Of a stretch of 64,000 nt of DNA, positions 51,088-61,029 are shown piece after piece. Position numbers and translations under genes: made by a program. A model generated the notes under the pieces. It was not told the origin of the DNA. It worked only from the letters and a program-made list of their open reading frames with translations, and ran no database searches. Location: assembly GCA_028285145.1 (NCBI GenBank), contig JANQQC010000015.1, forward strand, positions 25,662 through 89,661, read 5' to 3'. The stretch is from Hyphomonadaceae bacterium (lineage in GTDB: Bacteria > Pseudomonadota > Alphaproteobacteria > Caulobacterales > Hyphomonadaceae). Positions within the stretch are counted from its first letter, which is position 1. The number at the start of each line of letters is the position of its first letter.

Positions 51088-52043
51088 TACCGCGGTGCCG
51101 CCGTTTGTTCGATGACGGCGAGCAGGGTCTCGTCGGTCGTCCGTCCTTCAATCTCCGCAGCGGGGGAGAGATTGACGCGATGGCGCAGCGCCGGCAGGGC
51201 CAGCAGCTTCACATCGTCCGGGATCACGAAGTCCCGTCCGTCCAGCGCCGCTCGCGCCCGCGCTGCAGCAGCGATGGCAGCGGCGGCGCGAGGGCTTGCG
51301 CCTGTTTGCAGCGCGGGCGTCTCGCGCGTGCCCCGGATAATGTCGACAATGTAGGCGATGATGTCGTCCTTCAGGTGGGCCCTCGAGACGGACTCAACAG
51401 CGGCATTCAGCTGTTCGACGCTGACAGCGGGTTGCACCTCAAACGCCTTCGGCGTGGCCATGCCGGTTCGGTTGCCATGAGCGGCGACGATGGCGAGTTC
51501 TTCCTCGCGGCTTGGATAATCCAGCACATGCTTGAAGAGGAAGCGGTCCAGCTGCGCTTCCGGGAGGGGGTAGGTGCCTTGCTGCTCGATCGGGTTCTGA
51601 GTCGCGATCACGAGGAAGCGGTCGTTCAGGCGATGCGCCTCGCCATCGATGGTGACCTTGCGCTCCTGCATGGCTTCCAGCAGCGCGGCTTGTGTCTTTG
51701 GCGGGGTCCGGTTGATCTCGTCGGCAAGCAGGATGTCAGTGAAGATTGGCCCCTTGGTCAGCGAGAACTCGTTTGTCTGGAAATTGAAGAGGTTTGTGCC
51801 GAGCACGTCGCCCGGCATCAGGTCCGGCGTGAACTGGATGCGACCGAAGTCGAGCGAGATTGCTGAGGAAAAACACTGCGCCAGCAAGGTCTTGGCTGTT
51901 CCGGGCGGGCCTTCCAGCAGCACGTGTCCGGAAGAGAATAGCGCAATCAGCATAAGATCGACCGTGTCGGCCTGACCGATGACGGCTTTCCCAACTTCGG
52001 TGCGGATCTTGTCGGCTATTGTCTTGATGTCAGTGACGTCCAT
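51087..52043 (-). CDS. MoxR family AAA+ ATPase
   Basis: 318 residues. Walker [14 protein letters not shown], Walker [21 protein letters not shown], sensor [20 protein letters not shown] and arginine finger DRFLF region, all intact. AAGGAG is seven bases before ATG 52043, whereas ATG 52049 sits one base from it, so the inner start is chosen. Likely remodelling chaperone for the DUF58 and DUF4350/DUF4129 membrane proteins. Confidence 0.93.
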   Translation of the reverse strand: MDVTDIKTIADKIRTEVGKAVIGQADTVDLMLIALFSSGHVLLEGPPGTAKTLLAQCFSSAISLDFGRIQFTPDLMPGDVLGTNLFNFQTNEFSLTKGPIFTDILLADEINRTPPKTQAALLEAMQERKVTIDGEAHRLNDRFLVIATQNPIEQQGTYPLPEAQLDRFLFKHVLDYPSREEELAIVAAHGNRTGMATPKAFEVQPAVSVEQLNAAVESVSRAHLKDDIIAYIVDIIRGTRETPALQTGASPRAAAAIAAAARARAALDGRDFVIPDDVKLLALPALRHRVNLSPAAEIEGRTTDETLLAVIEQTAAPR

Positions 52044-53244
52044 GAACATGCTCCTTGCGCCAGGCCCAAATGGCCTGGGCTTTTGAAACGAGGTCGTCGC
52101 GCGAGGCGGCGTTGGTTTTCAAACCGGCGGCGAGCTCGCCCCAGCTTCTTGTGTCTGTGGCATCGGCGGTGATGCGGTCGAGGAGCGCGTAAAGCTCGTC
52201 CTCGGTCAGTGTTTTGGGCGCACCGATGTCAGTGGTGACGGCGCGCCGAGTAAGGTCCAGATAGCCGGGGGCGAGCCTGTTTTCCCGCCGAGCCATGGAG
52301 ATCAGCCCAGCTGAATTGTCCGCCAGCGCCTGTTTGCCGAGCGCAATGGCGCGATCTTCCCGCTCAGGTGCCCCAAAGCGAAGGCTGGCCGACCAGCCAA
52401 GCAGCAGGGCAGCGGCCAGCGCGGCCAGCGTCGCACCGAGGAAAGGCGGGCTCAGCGCCGTCTGAAGGATGTTTTCCGAGCGCACAAAGCCATGCAGCGT
52501 CGCATCGAAAATGATGGCCTGATCGTATCCGAACTTCAGCCAGTTCACGAGGTCGATGGCGAAGCGCGCATTGTCGATTTCGGCGAGGCCGAACGTGTTG
52601 AGGATGTCCGGATCGGACAGGATATAGATGTCGTTGTTCGGCATGCGTGAGAGCACAGCGCCAGCCGCTGTCTCGATGATGGGTTCGAGTGTTTCTGAGC
52701 GAATGACCTGAAGGTCGTCGTCCAGCTTTGGCGACTGGAGCCCAAATGGTGTTTGCAGCTGAGCGGGCGCACGGATACGCCAGACATCGCCATCCTCGTC
52801 GAAGATCTGCAGCGCGCCAGCAGAGTAGTTCGTGTCCGCGAGCGAGGTTTCGCGCTGCCATTCCGGTTTGGTCCGGTCTGCGGTTCCATACCATTTCGGC
52901 AGGACGACCAGAGCCGGTCCTTGTATCTCCTCAGGCTCAAGCTCACCCATACCGAAGCCCTGAAGGGTGACAATCAGAACGCCCTGATCACGGTTGCCGA
53001 TGGTGCGTTCAACACGGGAGATACGTACCGTCTGGCCCGTGCGTTCCAGTAGATCGACAAATCCGCCATAGCCGGTAGCCGCCGTTGAGTAGGGGTGGGA
53101 ACCTGCGTGGTTCTTGGGCCGTAAATCATCGGAGAAGGCGACGAGGGTCATGACGGCGCAGAATGCAAAGATGCTGATGCCCAGCATCATGAACACCGTG
53201 CGGGCGGCGAAAGGTGAGGTGTTGTCTGGCTTCACGTCGCTCAC
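52030..53244 (-). CDS. DUF4350 domain-containing membrane protein
   Basis: 404 residues. N-terminal transmembrane helix ([20 protein letters not shown]), a periplasmic DUF4350 domain resembling a GATase1-like fold ([20 protein letters not shown]), a second helix near residue 275 ([20 protein letters not shown]) and a cytoplasmic tail. GTG start overlaps the DUF4129 stop (GTGA); its 3' end overlaps the moxR start by 14 bases. Confidence 0.85.
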   Translation of the reverse strand: MSDVKPDNTSPFAARTVFMMLGISIFAFCAVMTLVAFSDDLRPKNHAGSHPYSTAATGYGGFVDLLERTGQTVRISRVERTIGNRDQGVLIVTLQGFGMGELEPEEIQGPALVVLPKWYGTADRTKPEWQRETSLADTNYSAGALQIFDEDGDVWRIRAPAQLQTPFGLQSPKLDDDLQVIRSETLEPIIETAAGAVLSRMPNNDIYILSDPDILNTFGLAEIDNARFAIDLVNWLKFGYDQAIIFDATLHGFVRSENILQTALSPPFLGATLAALAAALLLGWSASLRFGAPEREDRAIALGKQALADNSAGLISMARRENRLAPGYLDLTRRAVTTDIGAPKTLTEDELYALLDRITADATDTRSWGELAAGLKTNAASRDDLVSKAQAIWAWRKEHVHGRH

Positions 53245-53975
53245 GTCCAGCTCTCCCCGAAGGCGAAGGACTCGTAAGAGCTGCGGGCAGATTTCCAGTT
53301 CTCTTCGTCGACATCGCGGCCGCCAAAGAAGCTGCGCTCGACGATCGCGATGATCGGGGAGAGGGCTCCGCGTGCGCGCTCGGGAAGGCTGGACAGCCCG
53401 CCAATTTCGCGGGCCGTCAGAGAGGGTGGCACGCCGTCGCCGCGTTTGAGCTGGATGTCCTGAATGGACCGGAAGAGCAGGAGGTGAACCGCTTCAGAAA
53501 ACCGCCCGGCTTTGGCCAGCGCATCAGCCTCTTCAAGCAATGAGCGCGCAGCAACGGCGTCGGGCCGGAATTCCTCCAAAAGCTCGTCTTCGGGCATCTC
53601 GTCTTTCGTCTTCGGGCTGCCAAAGCGCGCTTTCAGCGCTTCCCCGAAAATGAAGTAGAGGACGGACAGGACAATCACCCCGATGATCAAGTAAAACAGC
53701 ACCCGGAAGACCGGCCCCAGAGCGGTGAGAAAGCTCCCGATCGCGTCCGCCAGCCCATTGAGCCAGCCATTTGACCGGTCGCGCCGTGGCTCGACGGGGT
53801 CAGGCTCCGCCTCCCGGGGGCGCTCGGTCTGCATCTCCGGCGCAGCGAGGAAGTCTTCATGGGCCTTTGCGAGTGTCTTGTCGTCGATCGGGACGACATC
53901 CTGTGCCGATGCGACAGGGGCAAGCACGACGAGGAGTGCCGCCGCAAAGGCGGCGAACCTTATGGTCGCACGCAT
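53241..53975 (-). CDS. DUF4129 domain-containing membrane protein
   Basis: 244 residues from ATG 53975: signal peptide (FAAFAAALLVVLAPVASAQD), one transmembrane helix (VLFYLIIGVIVLSVLYFIFG) and a cytoplasmic C-terminal DUF4129 domain (GRFSEAVHLLLFRSIQDIQL, LTAREIGGLSSLPERARGAL). First gene of the six-gene operon. In relatives DUF4129 is fused to transglutaminase-like proteins near MoxR; no transglutaminase is present here. Confidence 0.82.
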   Translation of the reverse strand: MRATIRFAAFAAALLVVLAPVASAQDVVPIDDKTLAKAHEDFLAAPEMQTERPREAEPDPVEPRRDRSNGWLNGLADAIGSFLTALGPVFRVLFYLIIGVIVLSVLYFIFGEALKARFGSPKTKDEMPEDELLEEFRPDAVAARSLLEEADALAKAGRFSEAVHLLLFRSIQDIQLKRGDGVPPSLTAREIGGLSSLPERARGALSPIIAIVERSFFGGRDVDEENWKSARSSYESFAFGESWT

Positions 53976-54126
53976 GTCACACCCCCTCATGGTCGTGAGA
54001 CGAAGCTCACCGGGAAAACATATCCCATCGAGAACGATATCAAAGCCATGTCGAGGCCGCTATTGGGCGCTTGCGTGGCGAACCGCGACATCCGATATGC
54101 AGCAAGCCCAAGGATTTGAGGGACAT

Positions 54127-54597
54127 ATGACCGACCGCGCCGCCAGATATGCTGAATTGAAAGCCGAGATTGAGAGCGTCGTGGCAGGCGAGGGCTTCAT
54201 CCCTGCGCGATACGCAACGGCGGCCTGTCTGCTTGCCGAAGCCTTCCGCCCGCGCTTTTTCTGGACCGGATTCTATGTGGTGGACCCGCTTAAGCCGGAA
54301 GAGCTGGTCGTTGGACCTTATCAAGGGACGCTGGGTTGTCTTCGCATCCCTATCGGCAAGGGCGTATGCGGAGCGTGCGCGGAGCAGAAGCAAACGCTGA
54401 TCGTGCCCGATGTCCACGCCTTTCCCGGGCATATCGCCTGCGACAGCCGCTCCAATTCCGAAATTGTGGTGCCCGTCTTTGACGGGTCGGGCGGGCTGGC
54501 AGCTGTTCTGGACGTCGACTCGACCGAGTTCGACGCGTTCGATGAAACGGATCGGGCTGGGCTGGAAGCGATCTGCCAGGTGTTGCTGACCGCCTAG
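54127..54597 (+). CDS. msrC: Free methionine-(R)-sulfoxide reductase (GAF domain, fRMsr)
   Basis: 156 residues, a single GAF domain. The three redox cysteines lie in LGCLRIPIGKGVCGACAEQK and HIACDSRSNSEIVVPV, the order seen in fRMsr: the catalytic Cys is in HIACD, the resolving ones upstream. Reduces free L-methionine-(R)-sulfoxide using thioredoxin. The long in-frame ORF back to 53725 is antisense to DUF4129 and not used. Stop overlaps that of DUF1330 (CTAG). Confidence 0.92.
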   Translation: MTDRAARYAELKAEIESVVAGEGFIPARYATAACLLAEAFRPRFFWTGFYVVDPLKPEELVVGPYQGTLGCLRIPIGKGVCGACAEQKQTLIVPDVHAFPGHIACDSRSNSEIVVPVFDGSGGLAAVLDVDSTEFDAFDETDRAGLEAICQVLLTA

Positions 54598-55016
54598 GTC
54601 TTTTCGCCGTGCAGCCAGAGTGGGCGCGTGACGATCAGTTCCTGACATAATAGGCCGGCGTCTCGGTGGCGCGACATGGATTTGTAGTCCGGATGATTGA
54701 GCGTCGCGATAAAGGCCTGCCGGTTCGGGAAGGAATTCACGAGCACGCCATCCCAATCACTGCCGCCGATGAAAGAGCGCTCGACACCCGCAAGCAGGCT
54801 CGTCGTGCCACCCACTTCGGCCGCTGCTTTCGTGAAGGCTTCTGAATAGCGGATGTAGGCGGTCTCTCCGCTACACTCTTCGCCGAATTCGGGATCGTCC
54901 GGTTTGTACTCGGCCTTCACCCGGAATTTGAGGAGATTGACCTGGGAGATCGGCCCGTCATGCGGGTCATCCCGGAAGGCGCGGAACTGATCGGCGGTGG
55001 GCTGGAAGGCTGGCAT
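54594..55016 (-). CDS. DUF1330 domain-containing protein
   Basis: 140 residues, dimeric alpha-beta barrel type: DGPISQVNLLKFRVKAEY, then WDGVLVNSFPNRQAFIATLN and PDYKSMSRHRDAGL, as in DUF1330 proteins. Function unknown. Start overlaps the DPP-IV stop by one base (TAATG). Confidence 0.8.
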   Translation of the reverse strand: MPAFQPTADQFRAFRDDPHDGPISQVNLLKFRVKAEYKPDDPEFGEECSGETAYIRYSEAFTKAAAEVGGTTSLLAGVERSFIGGSDWDGVLVNSFPNRQAFIATLNHPDYKSMSRHRDAGLLCQELIVTRPLWLHGEKT

Positions 55017-57358
55017 TACTCGCTCCTCTCAGGTTTCAAGTGGCGGTCCAGGAAACTCATCCGGGTCCGCATCAGATGGATAGAGAGTTCTTCTCCGCGA
55101 ATGCCGTGACGCTGGCCGGGATAAGTCATCAGGTCGAAAACCTTTCCCATCTCCTGAAGCTCAGCCATCACCCGCGTCGTGTTGTCGAAAGTGACGTTGT
55201 CATCGGCCATTCCGTGGATCAGCAGGAGGGGGAAGGACAGGTTTTCCAGATGCGGGAAGACCGAGCCTTGTTCGTATCCATCCGGATTGTCCTGCGGTGT
55301 ATCCATATAGCGTTCGGTGTAGAATGTGTCGTAGAGCCGCCAGTCGGTGACCGGCGCACCTGAAACCGCCGCAGCGAATGTTCCCGGCGGGACCTGAAGC
55401 GACACCATCAGGGTCATGTAGCCGCCATAGGACCAGCCTTGAATGGCAATGCGGTCGCCGTCCACATAGGGCAGGGATTTCAGGAACTCGACGCCGCGGA
55501 GCTGGTCTCCGACTTCAGGTTGGCCGAGCTGGCGGTAGATCACGTCCTCGAAGGCCTTACCGCGATTGGACGAGCCGCGATTGTCCAGACGGAACAGGAT
55601 GTAACCGTTCTGGACATAGAACTGGTCGATCGGGTTTTCCCAGTTGCGCGTGACACGCTGAACGCCCGGCCCACCATAGACTTCAAGAATGACGGGATAT
55701 TGCTTGGTCTCGTCGAAATCCGGCGGCAGCTGGAGCGAGTAATACATCTCCTGTCCATCCTCAGCTTTGATGGTGCCGAATTCGGGAATCGTGTGGCTTT
55801 CAAGGTAGGGCGCATACGGATGGTTTTCATCCAGTGCGTTTTCCTCGATCCACGTGATCAGCGTGCCGTCGATATTGTAGAGCCCTGTTTGCGGCGGCTG
55901 GTTGGGCGAGGAGGACGTTCCGACGAAGGACTTCCCGTCTGGCGCGACGGTCACGGACCATGATTTGCCGGGTTCGGTAATGCGCGTGGGTTCAACGCAG
56001 GTCATGGTCGCACGCGCCGACTCTGGCGTGGTGTCGATGCATCGCTCCATCGGTGCGCTGTAGAGGTGGCGCTCAAGCGGCGTATCCTTGAAGCCCGTGA
56101 AGTAAACGGCTCCCGTCGAGCTGTCGACCGCTTTCAACTCGTCGACCGCCCAATCCCCGCTGGTGATCATGCGGGCGCTGTCATTGCCGCCCATGCGGAC
56201 GAGGTGCCGATACCCTGACGTTTCGTCACTCAGAACAACGCCTCGGTTCCCGCCATCGATCGGCAGGAAATCGTGTGAGAGATTGATCCAGTTTTCCTGA
56301 GGCTCGCTGAAATCGGCGGCGACGCGGGGTGGCGTCTCGGACACGTCGAAGTCCTGATAGACGAGCCGCGTCTGATCGCGGTTGACGGATTGAAGGACGA
56401 GGCGGTCGCCCAACCAATTTGCGCGCGCTAGATACTGATCAGTCGCCGGTCCCCAATCGTCTCGCCTCCATGTGATCTCCGAAGCCTCGCCCGACTCAAC
56501 GTTTATGACGAAGACATCCACAACCGCATTCGGCCGCCCGGCGCGTGGATAGCGCTGCTCAATCACGGTTGTCTCGCCAGCGGCGATCTCGAAGCGGGGG
56601 ATGATGTCGACGGTGCTTTCGTCGACGCGTGTATAGGCGAGATAGGTGTCGTCCGGGCTCCACCAGTAACCGGTGTATCGGCTCATCTCTTCCTGCGCGA
56701 CGAACTCGGCGACGCCGTAAGAGATCGCTTTCTCTGGCTCGGCCAGCGGCGTCATGCGCGTTTCCTCGCCGCTCTCCAGATTGATCGCGTAAACAGCCCC
56801 GTCGCGCACAAATGAGACATAGGTGCCGGCCGGGCTGACACGCGCATCGTATTCGAATGCGTCGGTGTCGGTCAGCTGGCGAGACTCTGGGCCTGTCTCC
56901 GTCAGCGTTACCAGATGTAGGTCGCCGCCAATGGGTACGAGGATCTGGTCCGCACCGCCCCAGTCATAGGAGACGATCCCTCGAGAGCCTGCGATGCGCT
57001 TACGCTCACGGATAGCTTTTTCTTCTTCAGAGAGTTCGACCTCGTCCGGCTCCAGCAGTTTGGAGTCGACCAGCATTGCGGCTTCGCCAGTGGCCACGTC
57101 AAACGCCCATAGATCAAACCGCGCCGCATCATCTGCGCGCGCTTTCAGGAAGGAAACGCGCTGGCCGTCCGGTGAGTACTTCACTTCCCGTGGGCTGGAG
57201 CCGCTAAGGGAGGGGGACGCGAACAGGCGCTCAAGCGGGATGGTCGCCGTGTCGGGCGCGGGGTCGGTCAATTCGGTCTCCGATTGAGAGATTTGGACGG
57301 GAGCGGCTGCGCAGGCCGTGAGGCCGAACGCGAAAGCGAATAGCGCGAGTCTGATCAT
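55016..57358 (-). CDS. S9B dipeptidyl peptidase IV-like lipoprotein
   Basis: 780 residues. Lipoprotein signal with LTAC (Cys at residue 16), beta-propeller domain (~60-500, e.g. YWWSPDDTYLAYTRVDES) and C-terminal hydrolase with nucleophile GWSYGGYMT, HGMADDNVTF and GQRHGIRGEE supplying Asp and His. Removes X-Pro dipeptides from peptide N-termini, anchored in the envelope; with the M24 and M14 enzymes of this window it points to a proteinaceous diet. Confidence 0.93.
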   Translation of the reverse strand: MIRLALFAFAFGLTACAAAPVQISQSETELTDPAPDTATIPLERLFASPSLSGSSPREVKYSPDGQRVSFLKARADDAARFDLWAFDVATGEAAMLVDSKLLEPDEVELSEEEKAIRERKRIAGSRGIVSYDWGGADQILVPIGGDLHLVTLTETGPESRQLTDTDAFEYDARVSPAGTYVSFVRDGAVYAINLESGEETRMTPLAEPEKAISYGVAEFVAQEEMSRYTGYWWSPDDTYLAYTRVDESTVDIIPRFEIAAGETTVIEQRYPRAGRPNAVVDVFVINVESGEASEITWRRDDWGPATDQYLARANWLGDRLVLQSVNRDQTRLVYQDFDVSETPPRVAADFSEPQENWINLSHDFLPIDGGNRGVVLSDETSGYRHLVRMGGNDSARMITSGDWAVDELKAVDSSTGAVYFTGFKDTPLERHLYSAPMERCIDTTPESARATMTCVEPTRITEPGKSWSVTVAPDGKSFVGTSSSPNQPPQTGLYNIDGTLITWIEENALDENHPYAPYLESHTIPEFGTIKAEDGQEMYYSLQLPPDFDETKQYPVILEVYGGPGVQRVTRNWENPIDQFYVQNGYILFRLDNRGSSNRGKAFEDVIYRQLGQPEVGDQLRGVEFLKSLPYVDGDRIAIQGWSYGGYMTLMVSLQVPPGTFAAAVSGAPVTDWRLYDTFYTERYMDTPQDNPDGYEQGSVFPHLENLSFPLLLIHGMADDNVTFDNTTRVMAELQEMGKVFDLMTYPGQRHGIRGEELSIHLMRTRMSFLDRHLKPERSE

Positions 57359-57462
57359 GGCGAGACCCTAGCCGTCATTGCGCGTCTGTCATCTCCTTGA
57401 GTGCTGAATGATTTGATTTTCTGTTCGTTGGCATGACAGGGTCCGGGCAAAGGGAGAGAGAT

Positions 57463-58389
57463 ATGGGCCGACGTATTCTGATGATTCTGGCGATGCTCAT
57501 CGTCGCCTTGGGTGGGGCGTTCTGGTGGTTCATGCTCTCGGGCAAAGCTCCGAAAGAGGCACCCGGCGTGTTCGACATCGCTGAGTGGCGCAGCCTTGTA
57601 GTGGACGATGCAGGGGCAGGGCCTGACGCTGTACGTTGGCTGGAAGTCGGGCATGACTTGGCCCCCAGCTGGGCCGTGCAGGCTGGGCGGTTCTCCGACG
57701 CTGTACCGATGAGCTACAATGCGATCCAGCTGAGCTGGCCGGATCGCTCGATCATTGTCGGCGGGGCTGTCGATGCGGAGACCGCCGAGCAAATGCGTCA
57801 GACGCCGAAAGCGGGCTTCGATGCCGCCACGTACGAGACACTGCTGGCAGCGATGCTGGACGCAGAACAAGTGCTGATCACGCATGAGCATCTCGATCAT
57901 GTGATGGCGGTTGCCCGGCACCCGGAGCCGGCGCGTCTCGCGCCGAACCTTGTTCTGAACGCCGCCCAGCTTGAGGCCCTGCCGGTTTTTGCCGAGAGCG
58001 GTGTTCTCGCGCCTGAAATCGCGGCTGTGGCACCGGTTGATTTCAGCGCGCCGACACGTATCGCGCCCGGTGTCGTGGTCGCGCCTGCGCCCGGCCATAC
58101 AGCCGGCAGTCAGGTCGTTTTCATCCAGCGTGCAGATGGTGAGGAGTACTTGCTGATTGGGGACATCGTCTGGAATGCCAACAATATCGACGATCTCAAG
58201 CCGCGCCCGCGGCTCACACAGATCGTTGTCTTTGATCCCAACGAAGACCGCGCCGCGATTGAACGCCAGATCCGGGCCCTGCATGATTTGAAGGTGGCTG
58301 AACCAGATTTGAGTATTGTACCTGCACACGATCGCGCCTTCCTCCAGCAAATGGTCGCCGATGGTTTGCTGGCCGCTGGCTGGGAGTGA
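57463..58389 (+). CDS. Membrane-anchored MBL-fold metallo-hydrolase
   Basis: 308 residues from ATG 57463, preceded by AGGGAGAG. N-terminal membrane anchor (ILMILAMLIVALGGAFWWFM), then metallo-beta-lactamase fold with THEHLDHVMAVARH (HxHxDH), PGHTAGSQVVFIQ, GDIVWN and a late VPAHDRAF. Zinc hydrolase of unknown substrate. Divergent from the DPP-IV gene. Confidence 0.87.
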   Translation: MGRRILMILAMLIVALGGAFWWFMLSGKAPKEAPGVFDIAEWRSLVVDDAGAGPDAVRWLEVGHDLAPSWAVQAGRFSDAVPMSYNAIQLSWPDRSIIVGGAVDAETAEQMRQTPKAGFDAATYETLLAAMLDAEQVLITHEHLDHVMAVARHPEPARLAPNLVLNAAQLEALPVFAESGVLAPEIAAVAPVDFSAPTRIAPGVVVAPAPGHTAGSQVVFIQRADGEEYLLIGDIVWNANNIDDLKPRPRLTQIVVFDPNEDRAAIERQIRALHDLKVAEPDLSIVPAHDRAFLQQMVADGLLAAGWE

Positions 58390-58406
58390 GCTGAAAGACA
58401 CATGAG

Positions 58407-58880
58407 ATGACAGCATTAGTCCGACCGTCACGCCCCTCGGACGCCACGGCGGCGCAGGCCGTTCTTCGCGACACGTTCGAGACGACATGGGGACCGCAGA
58501 TCACGCCCGAGGCGATGGCGGCATATCGCGCTCATGATCGGCCGAAGACATATTGGGATGATCGCGGGGCGCAATTCTGGCTCGCAGAAGTCGGTGGCGA
58601 AGTGGTCGGTCTGGTCGACTGGGACGGGGACTTCGTGAATGCGCTTCACGTGCGGTCGAGCCATGCGCGCAAAGGGATTGGATCGGCGCTTATGGATCAT
58701 GCTGAGGCTGCCATCGCAGCGGCCGGGTTGGCGGCTGTCAGGCTCGAGACCGATACGTTCAATACGCGCAGTCGCGCGTTCTACGCGGGGCGCGGCTTTG
58801 TCGAGGTCGACCGGTATCCGGATAGAGAATGGAACAGCGGACTGACGACGCTCCTCCTGTCCAAACCGCTGAACCGCTAA
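58407..58880 (+). CDS. GNAT family N-acetyltransferase
   Basis: 157 residues: VRPSRPSDATAAQAVLRDTF, then LHVRSSHARKGIGSALMDHA (acetyl-CoA loop) and VRLETDTFNTRSRAFYAGRG (motif B). 17 nt after the MBL gene, probably co-transcribed. The stop overlaps that of the convergent membrane protein (CTAA). Confidence 0.88.
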   Translation: MTALVRPSRPSDATAAQAVLRDTFETTWGPQITPEAMAAYRAHDRPKTYWDDRGAQFWLAEVGGEVVGLVDWDGDFVNALHVRSSHARKGIGSALMDHAEAAIAAAGLAAVRLETDTFNTRSRAFYAGRGFVEVDRYPDREWNSGLTTLLLSKPLNR

Positions 58881-59227
58881 GCTGTCTGCCGACGCTGCAT
58901 CAGCCGCCAAAGGATCAGCCCGTAGGCGAGGGCGTTGAACGGCGCGACCGCTGGAACGGCCCACCAGCCGACCCAGTTTGGCAGATAGAGATCGGACACG
59001 TAAGGCGTGCCGGCGAGATGCACGATCCAGGTGCGCATGATGCATTCCCAGCCATTCAGCGGCAGATGGACGGCGATGATCGCTGACAGCGCGAAGGCGG
59101 CCCAGGTCAACCGGTTGAACCGGTTCGTGGTGCCGCAATAGATCATGTAGAAGATGCCGCTGACATTGATGGCGTAGATCGCGGTATGCGCGGCCTTCAC
59201 GAGAACGATCTGGGTCTCTATATCCAT
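58877..59227 (-). CDS. Unrecognised four-helix membrane protein
   Basis: 116 residues from ATG 59227. Helices: VKAAHTAIYAINVSGIFYMI, LTWAAFALSAIIAVHLPLNG, TWIVHLAGTPYVSDLYLPNW, and WWAVPAVAPFNALAYGLILW. Conserved-looking polar residues (NGWECIMRTW, DLYLPNW) suggest function rather than chance, but no family is recognised. Divergent from ettA with 106 bp between starts. Confidence 0.65.
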   Translation of the reverse strand: MDIETQIVLVKAAHTAIYAINVSGIFYMIYCGTTNRFNRLTWAAFALSAIIAVHLPLNGWECIMRTWIVHLAGTPYVSDLYLPNWVGWWAVPAVAPFNALAYGLILWRLMQRRQTA

Positions 59228-59333
59228 CTCGGCGGCGTGTCCTTCGGGCGTCGCGGTACAACGGCGCTTGATCTTGGCCGCGCGCCGGGCCACATCGCGT
59301 GCAATTCATCGATTTATAGGAAAGTACGCCTCC

Positions 59334-61001
59334 ATGGCCGGACCTCAATACGTTTTCCAGATGCAAGGCTTGAGCAAGGCCTATCCGGGCGGCAAGAAAG
59401 TCTTCGAAAACATCCATCTGAGCTTCCTGCCGGATGCGAAGATCGGCGTGGTCGGGGTCAACGGCGCGGGTAAGTCGACGCTGCTTCGGATCATGGCGGG
59501 GCAGGACACCGAGTTTAACGGCGAGGCCCGGGCGGCTGATGGCGTGAAGGTTGGCTACCTGCCGCAGGAACCGAAGCTCGATCCGGACAAGAACGTCATC
59601 GAGAACATCGAGGCACACTGCCCGGAAAAGCAGATGCTGGAGCAGTTCAACGAGATCTCGGCCAAGCTGGGCGAGGACTATTCCGACGAGCTGATGGAAG
59701 AGATGACGGCGCTTCAGGAGCAGATCGACGCGGCCGATGCGTGGGACATCGACTCCAAGATTGCCATGGCTGCCGAGGCGCTGCGCTGCCCCGATGATTT
59801 CGCAGATGTCTCCAAGCTGTCCGGCGGTGAAATCCGGCGCGTTGCCATCTGTCAGCTGCTTCTGTCCAAGCCCGACATGATCCTGATGGATGAGCCGACG
59901 AACCATCTCGATGCCGAGACGGTCGCCTGGCTGCAGAACTATCTGATCAACTTCCCGGGCTGCGTGATCCTCGTCACCCACGACCGCTATTTCCTGGATG
60001 ACATCACCAACTGGATCCTCGAGCTCGATCGTGGGCGCGGCATTCCCTATGAGGGCAACTACTCGGCCTGGGTCGAGCAGAAGGCCAAGCGGATGGAGCA
60101 GGAGGCCCGCGAAGAGGCTGGCCGCAAACGCACCCTCGCCAAGGAGCTCGAATGGGTCCGTGCCGGCCAGAAAGCGCGGCAGGCCAAATCCAAGGCGCGG
60201 ATCAATGCCTATGAGGAAATGGCGGCCAAGGCCGAGCGCGAGAAGGTCTCCACCGCCCAGATCCGTATCCCCCCGGGGCCACGTCTCGGCGGCGTTGTTC
60301 TGGAGGCGGACGGCCTGCGCAAGGGTTTTGGCAACAACCTCCTGATCGAAGACCTGACTTTCAAACTTCCGCCCGGCGGCATTGTCGGCGTGATCGGCCC
60401 GAACGGTGCGGGTAAGTCGACGCTGTTCAAGATGATCCTCGGTCAGGAGGAGCCGGACTCCGGGTCGCTCCGTGTCGGGGAGACGGTGAAGCTTGGCTAT
60501 GTCGATCAATCCCGTGACAAGCTCGACGACAAGAAGAATGTCTGGGAGGAGATCTCAGACGGGCTCGACATCATCGAGCTCGGCGGGGTCGATGTGCACA
60601 GCCGCGCCTATGTTGGCGCGTTCAACTTCAAGGGCACCGACCAGCAGAAGAAGGTGGGCCTGCTCTCTGGCGGCGAGCGCAACCGCGTGCATCTGGCGAA
60701 GATGCTGCGCACCGGCGCGAACCTTCTACTCCTTGATGAGCCGACCAATGATCTCGACGTGGAAACGCTGCAGGCTCTGGAAGAGGGCCTGGACGGTTTC
60801 CCGGGATGCGCAGTGATCATCTCACACGACCGCTGGTTCCTGGACCGGATGGCGACGCACATTCTCGCCTTTGAAGGCGACAGCCATGTGGAATGGTTCG
60901 AGGGTGATTTCTCCTCCTATCTGGAAGACAAGAAACGCCGCCTCGGCGAGGATGCGGTGAACCCGAAACGTGTGAAGTTCAAGAAGTTCGCGCGGAGCTG
61001 A
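59334..61001 (+). CDS. ettA: Energy-dependent translational throttle protein EttA (ABC-F)
   Basis: 555 residues. Two ABC domains with Walker A GVNGAGKST and GPNGAGKST, signatures LSGGEIRRVAICQ and LSGGERNRVHLAK, and the EttA-type arm and linker (RKRTLAKELEWVRAGQKARQ). Binds the ribosomal E site and gates the first peptide bond in response to ATP/ADP. Length equals E. coli EttA (555). The chosen ATG is the family start; the ORF to 59268 is a chance extension. Confidence 0.95.
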   Translation: MAGPQYVFQMQGLSKAYPGGKKVFENIHLSFLPDAKIGVVGVNGAGKSTLLRIMAGQDTEFNGEARAADGVKVGYLPQEPKLDPDKNVIENIEAHCPEKQMLEQFNEISAKLGEDYSDELMEEMTALQEQIDAADAWDIDSKIAMAAEALRCPDDFADVSKLSGGEIRRVAICQLLLSKPDMILMDEPTNHLDAETVAWLQNYLINFPGCVILVTHDRYFLDDITNWILELDRGRGIPYEGNYSAWVEQKAKRMEQEAREEAGRKRTLAKELEWVRAGQKARQAKSKARINAYEEMAAKAEREKVSTAQIRIPPGPRLGGVVLEADGLRKGFGNNLLIEDLTFKLPPGGIVGVIGPNGAGKSTLFKMILGQEEPDSGSLRVGETVKLGYVDQSRDKLDDKKNVWEEISDGLDIIELGGVDVHSRAYVGAFNFKGTDQQKKVGLLSGGERNRVHLAKMLRTGANLLLLDEPTNDLDVETLQALEEGLDGFPGCAVIISHDRWFLDRMATHILAFEGDSHVEWFEGDFSSYLEDKKRRLGEDAVNPKRVKFKKFARS

Positions 61002-61029
61002 GGCGCAGCCTCTGGTTTCGGTTCGCAAT

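Noticed and set aside
57355..58488. 377-codon minus-strand ORF opposite the MBL hydrolase
   Set aside because: Shadow of a well-supported MBL gene; no motif or start signal.
58428..60509. 693-codon minus-strand ORF opposite ettA
   Set aside because: EttA on the other strand is full length with all motifs; the antisense frame crosses three genes and has no domain.
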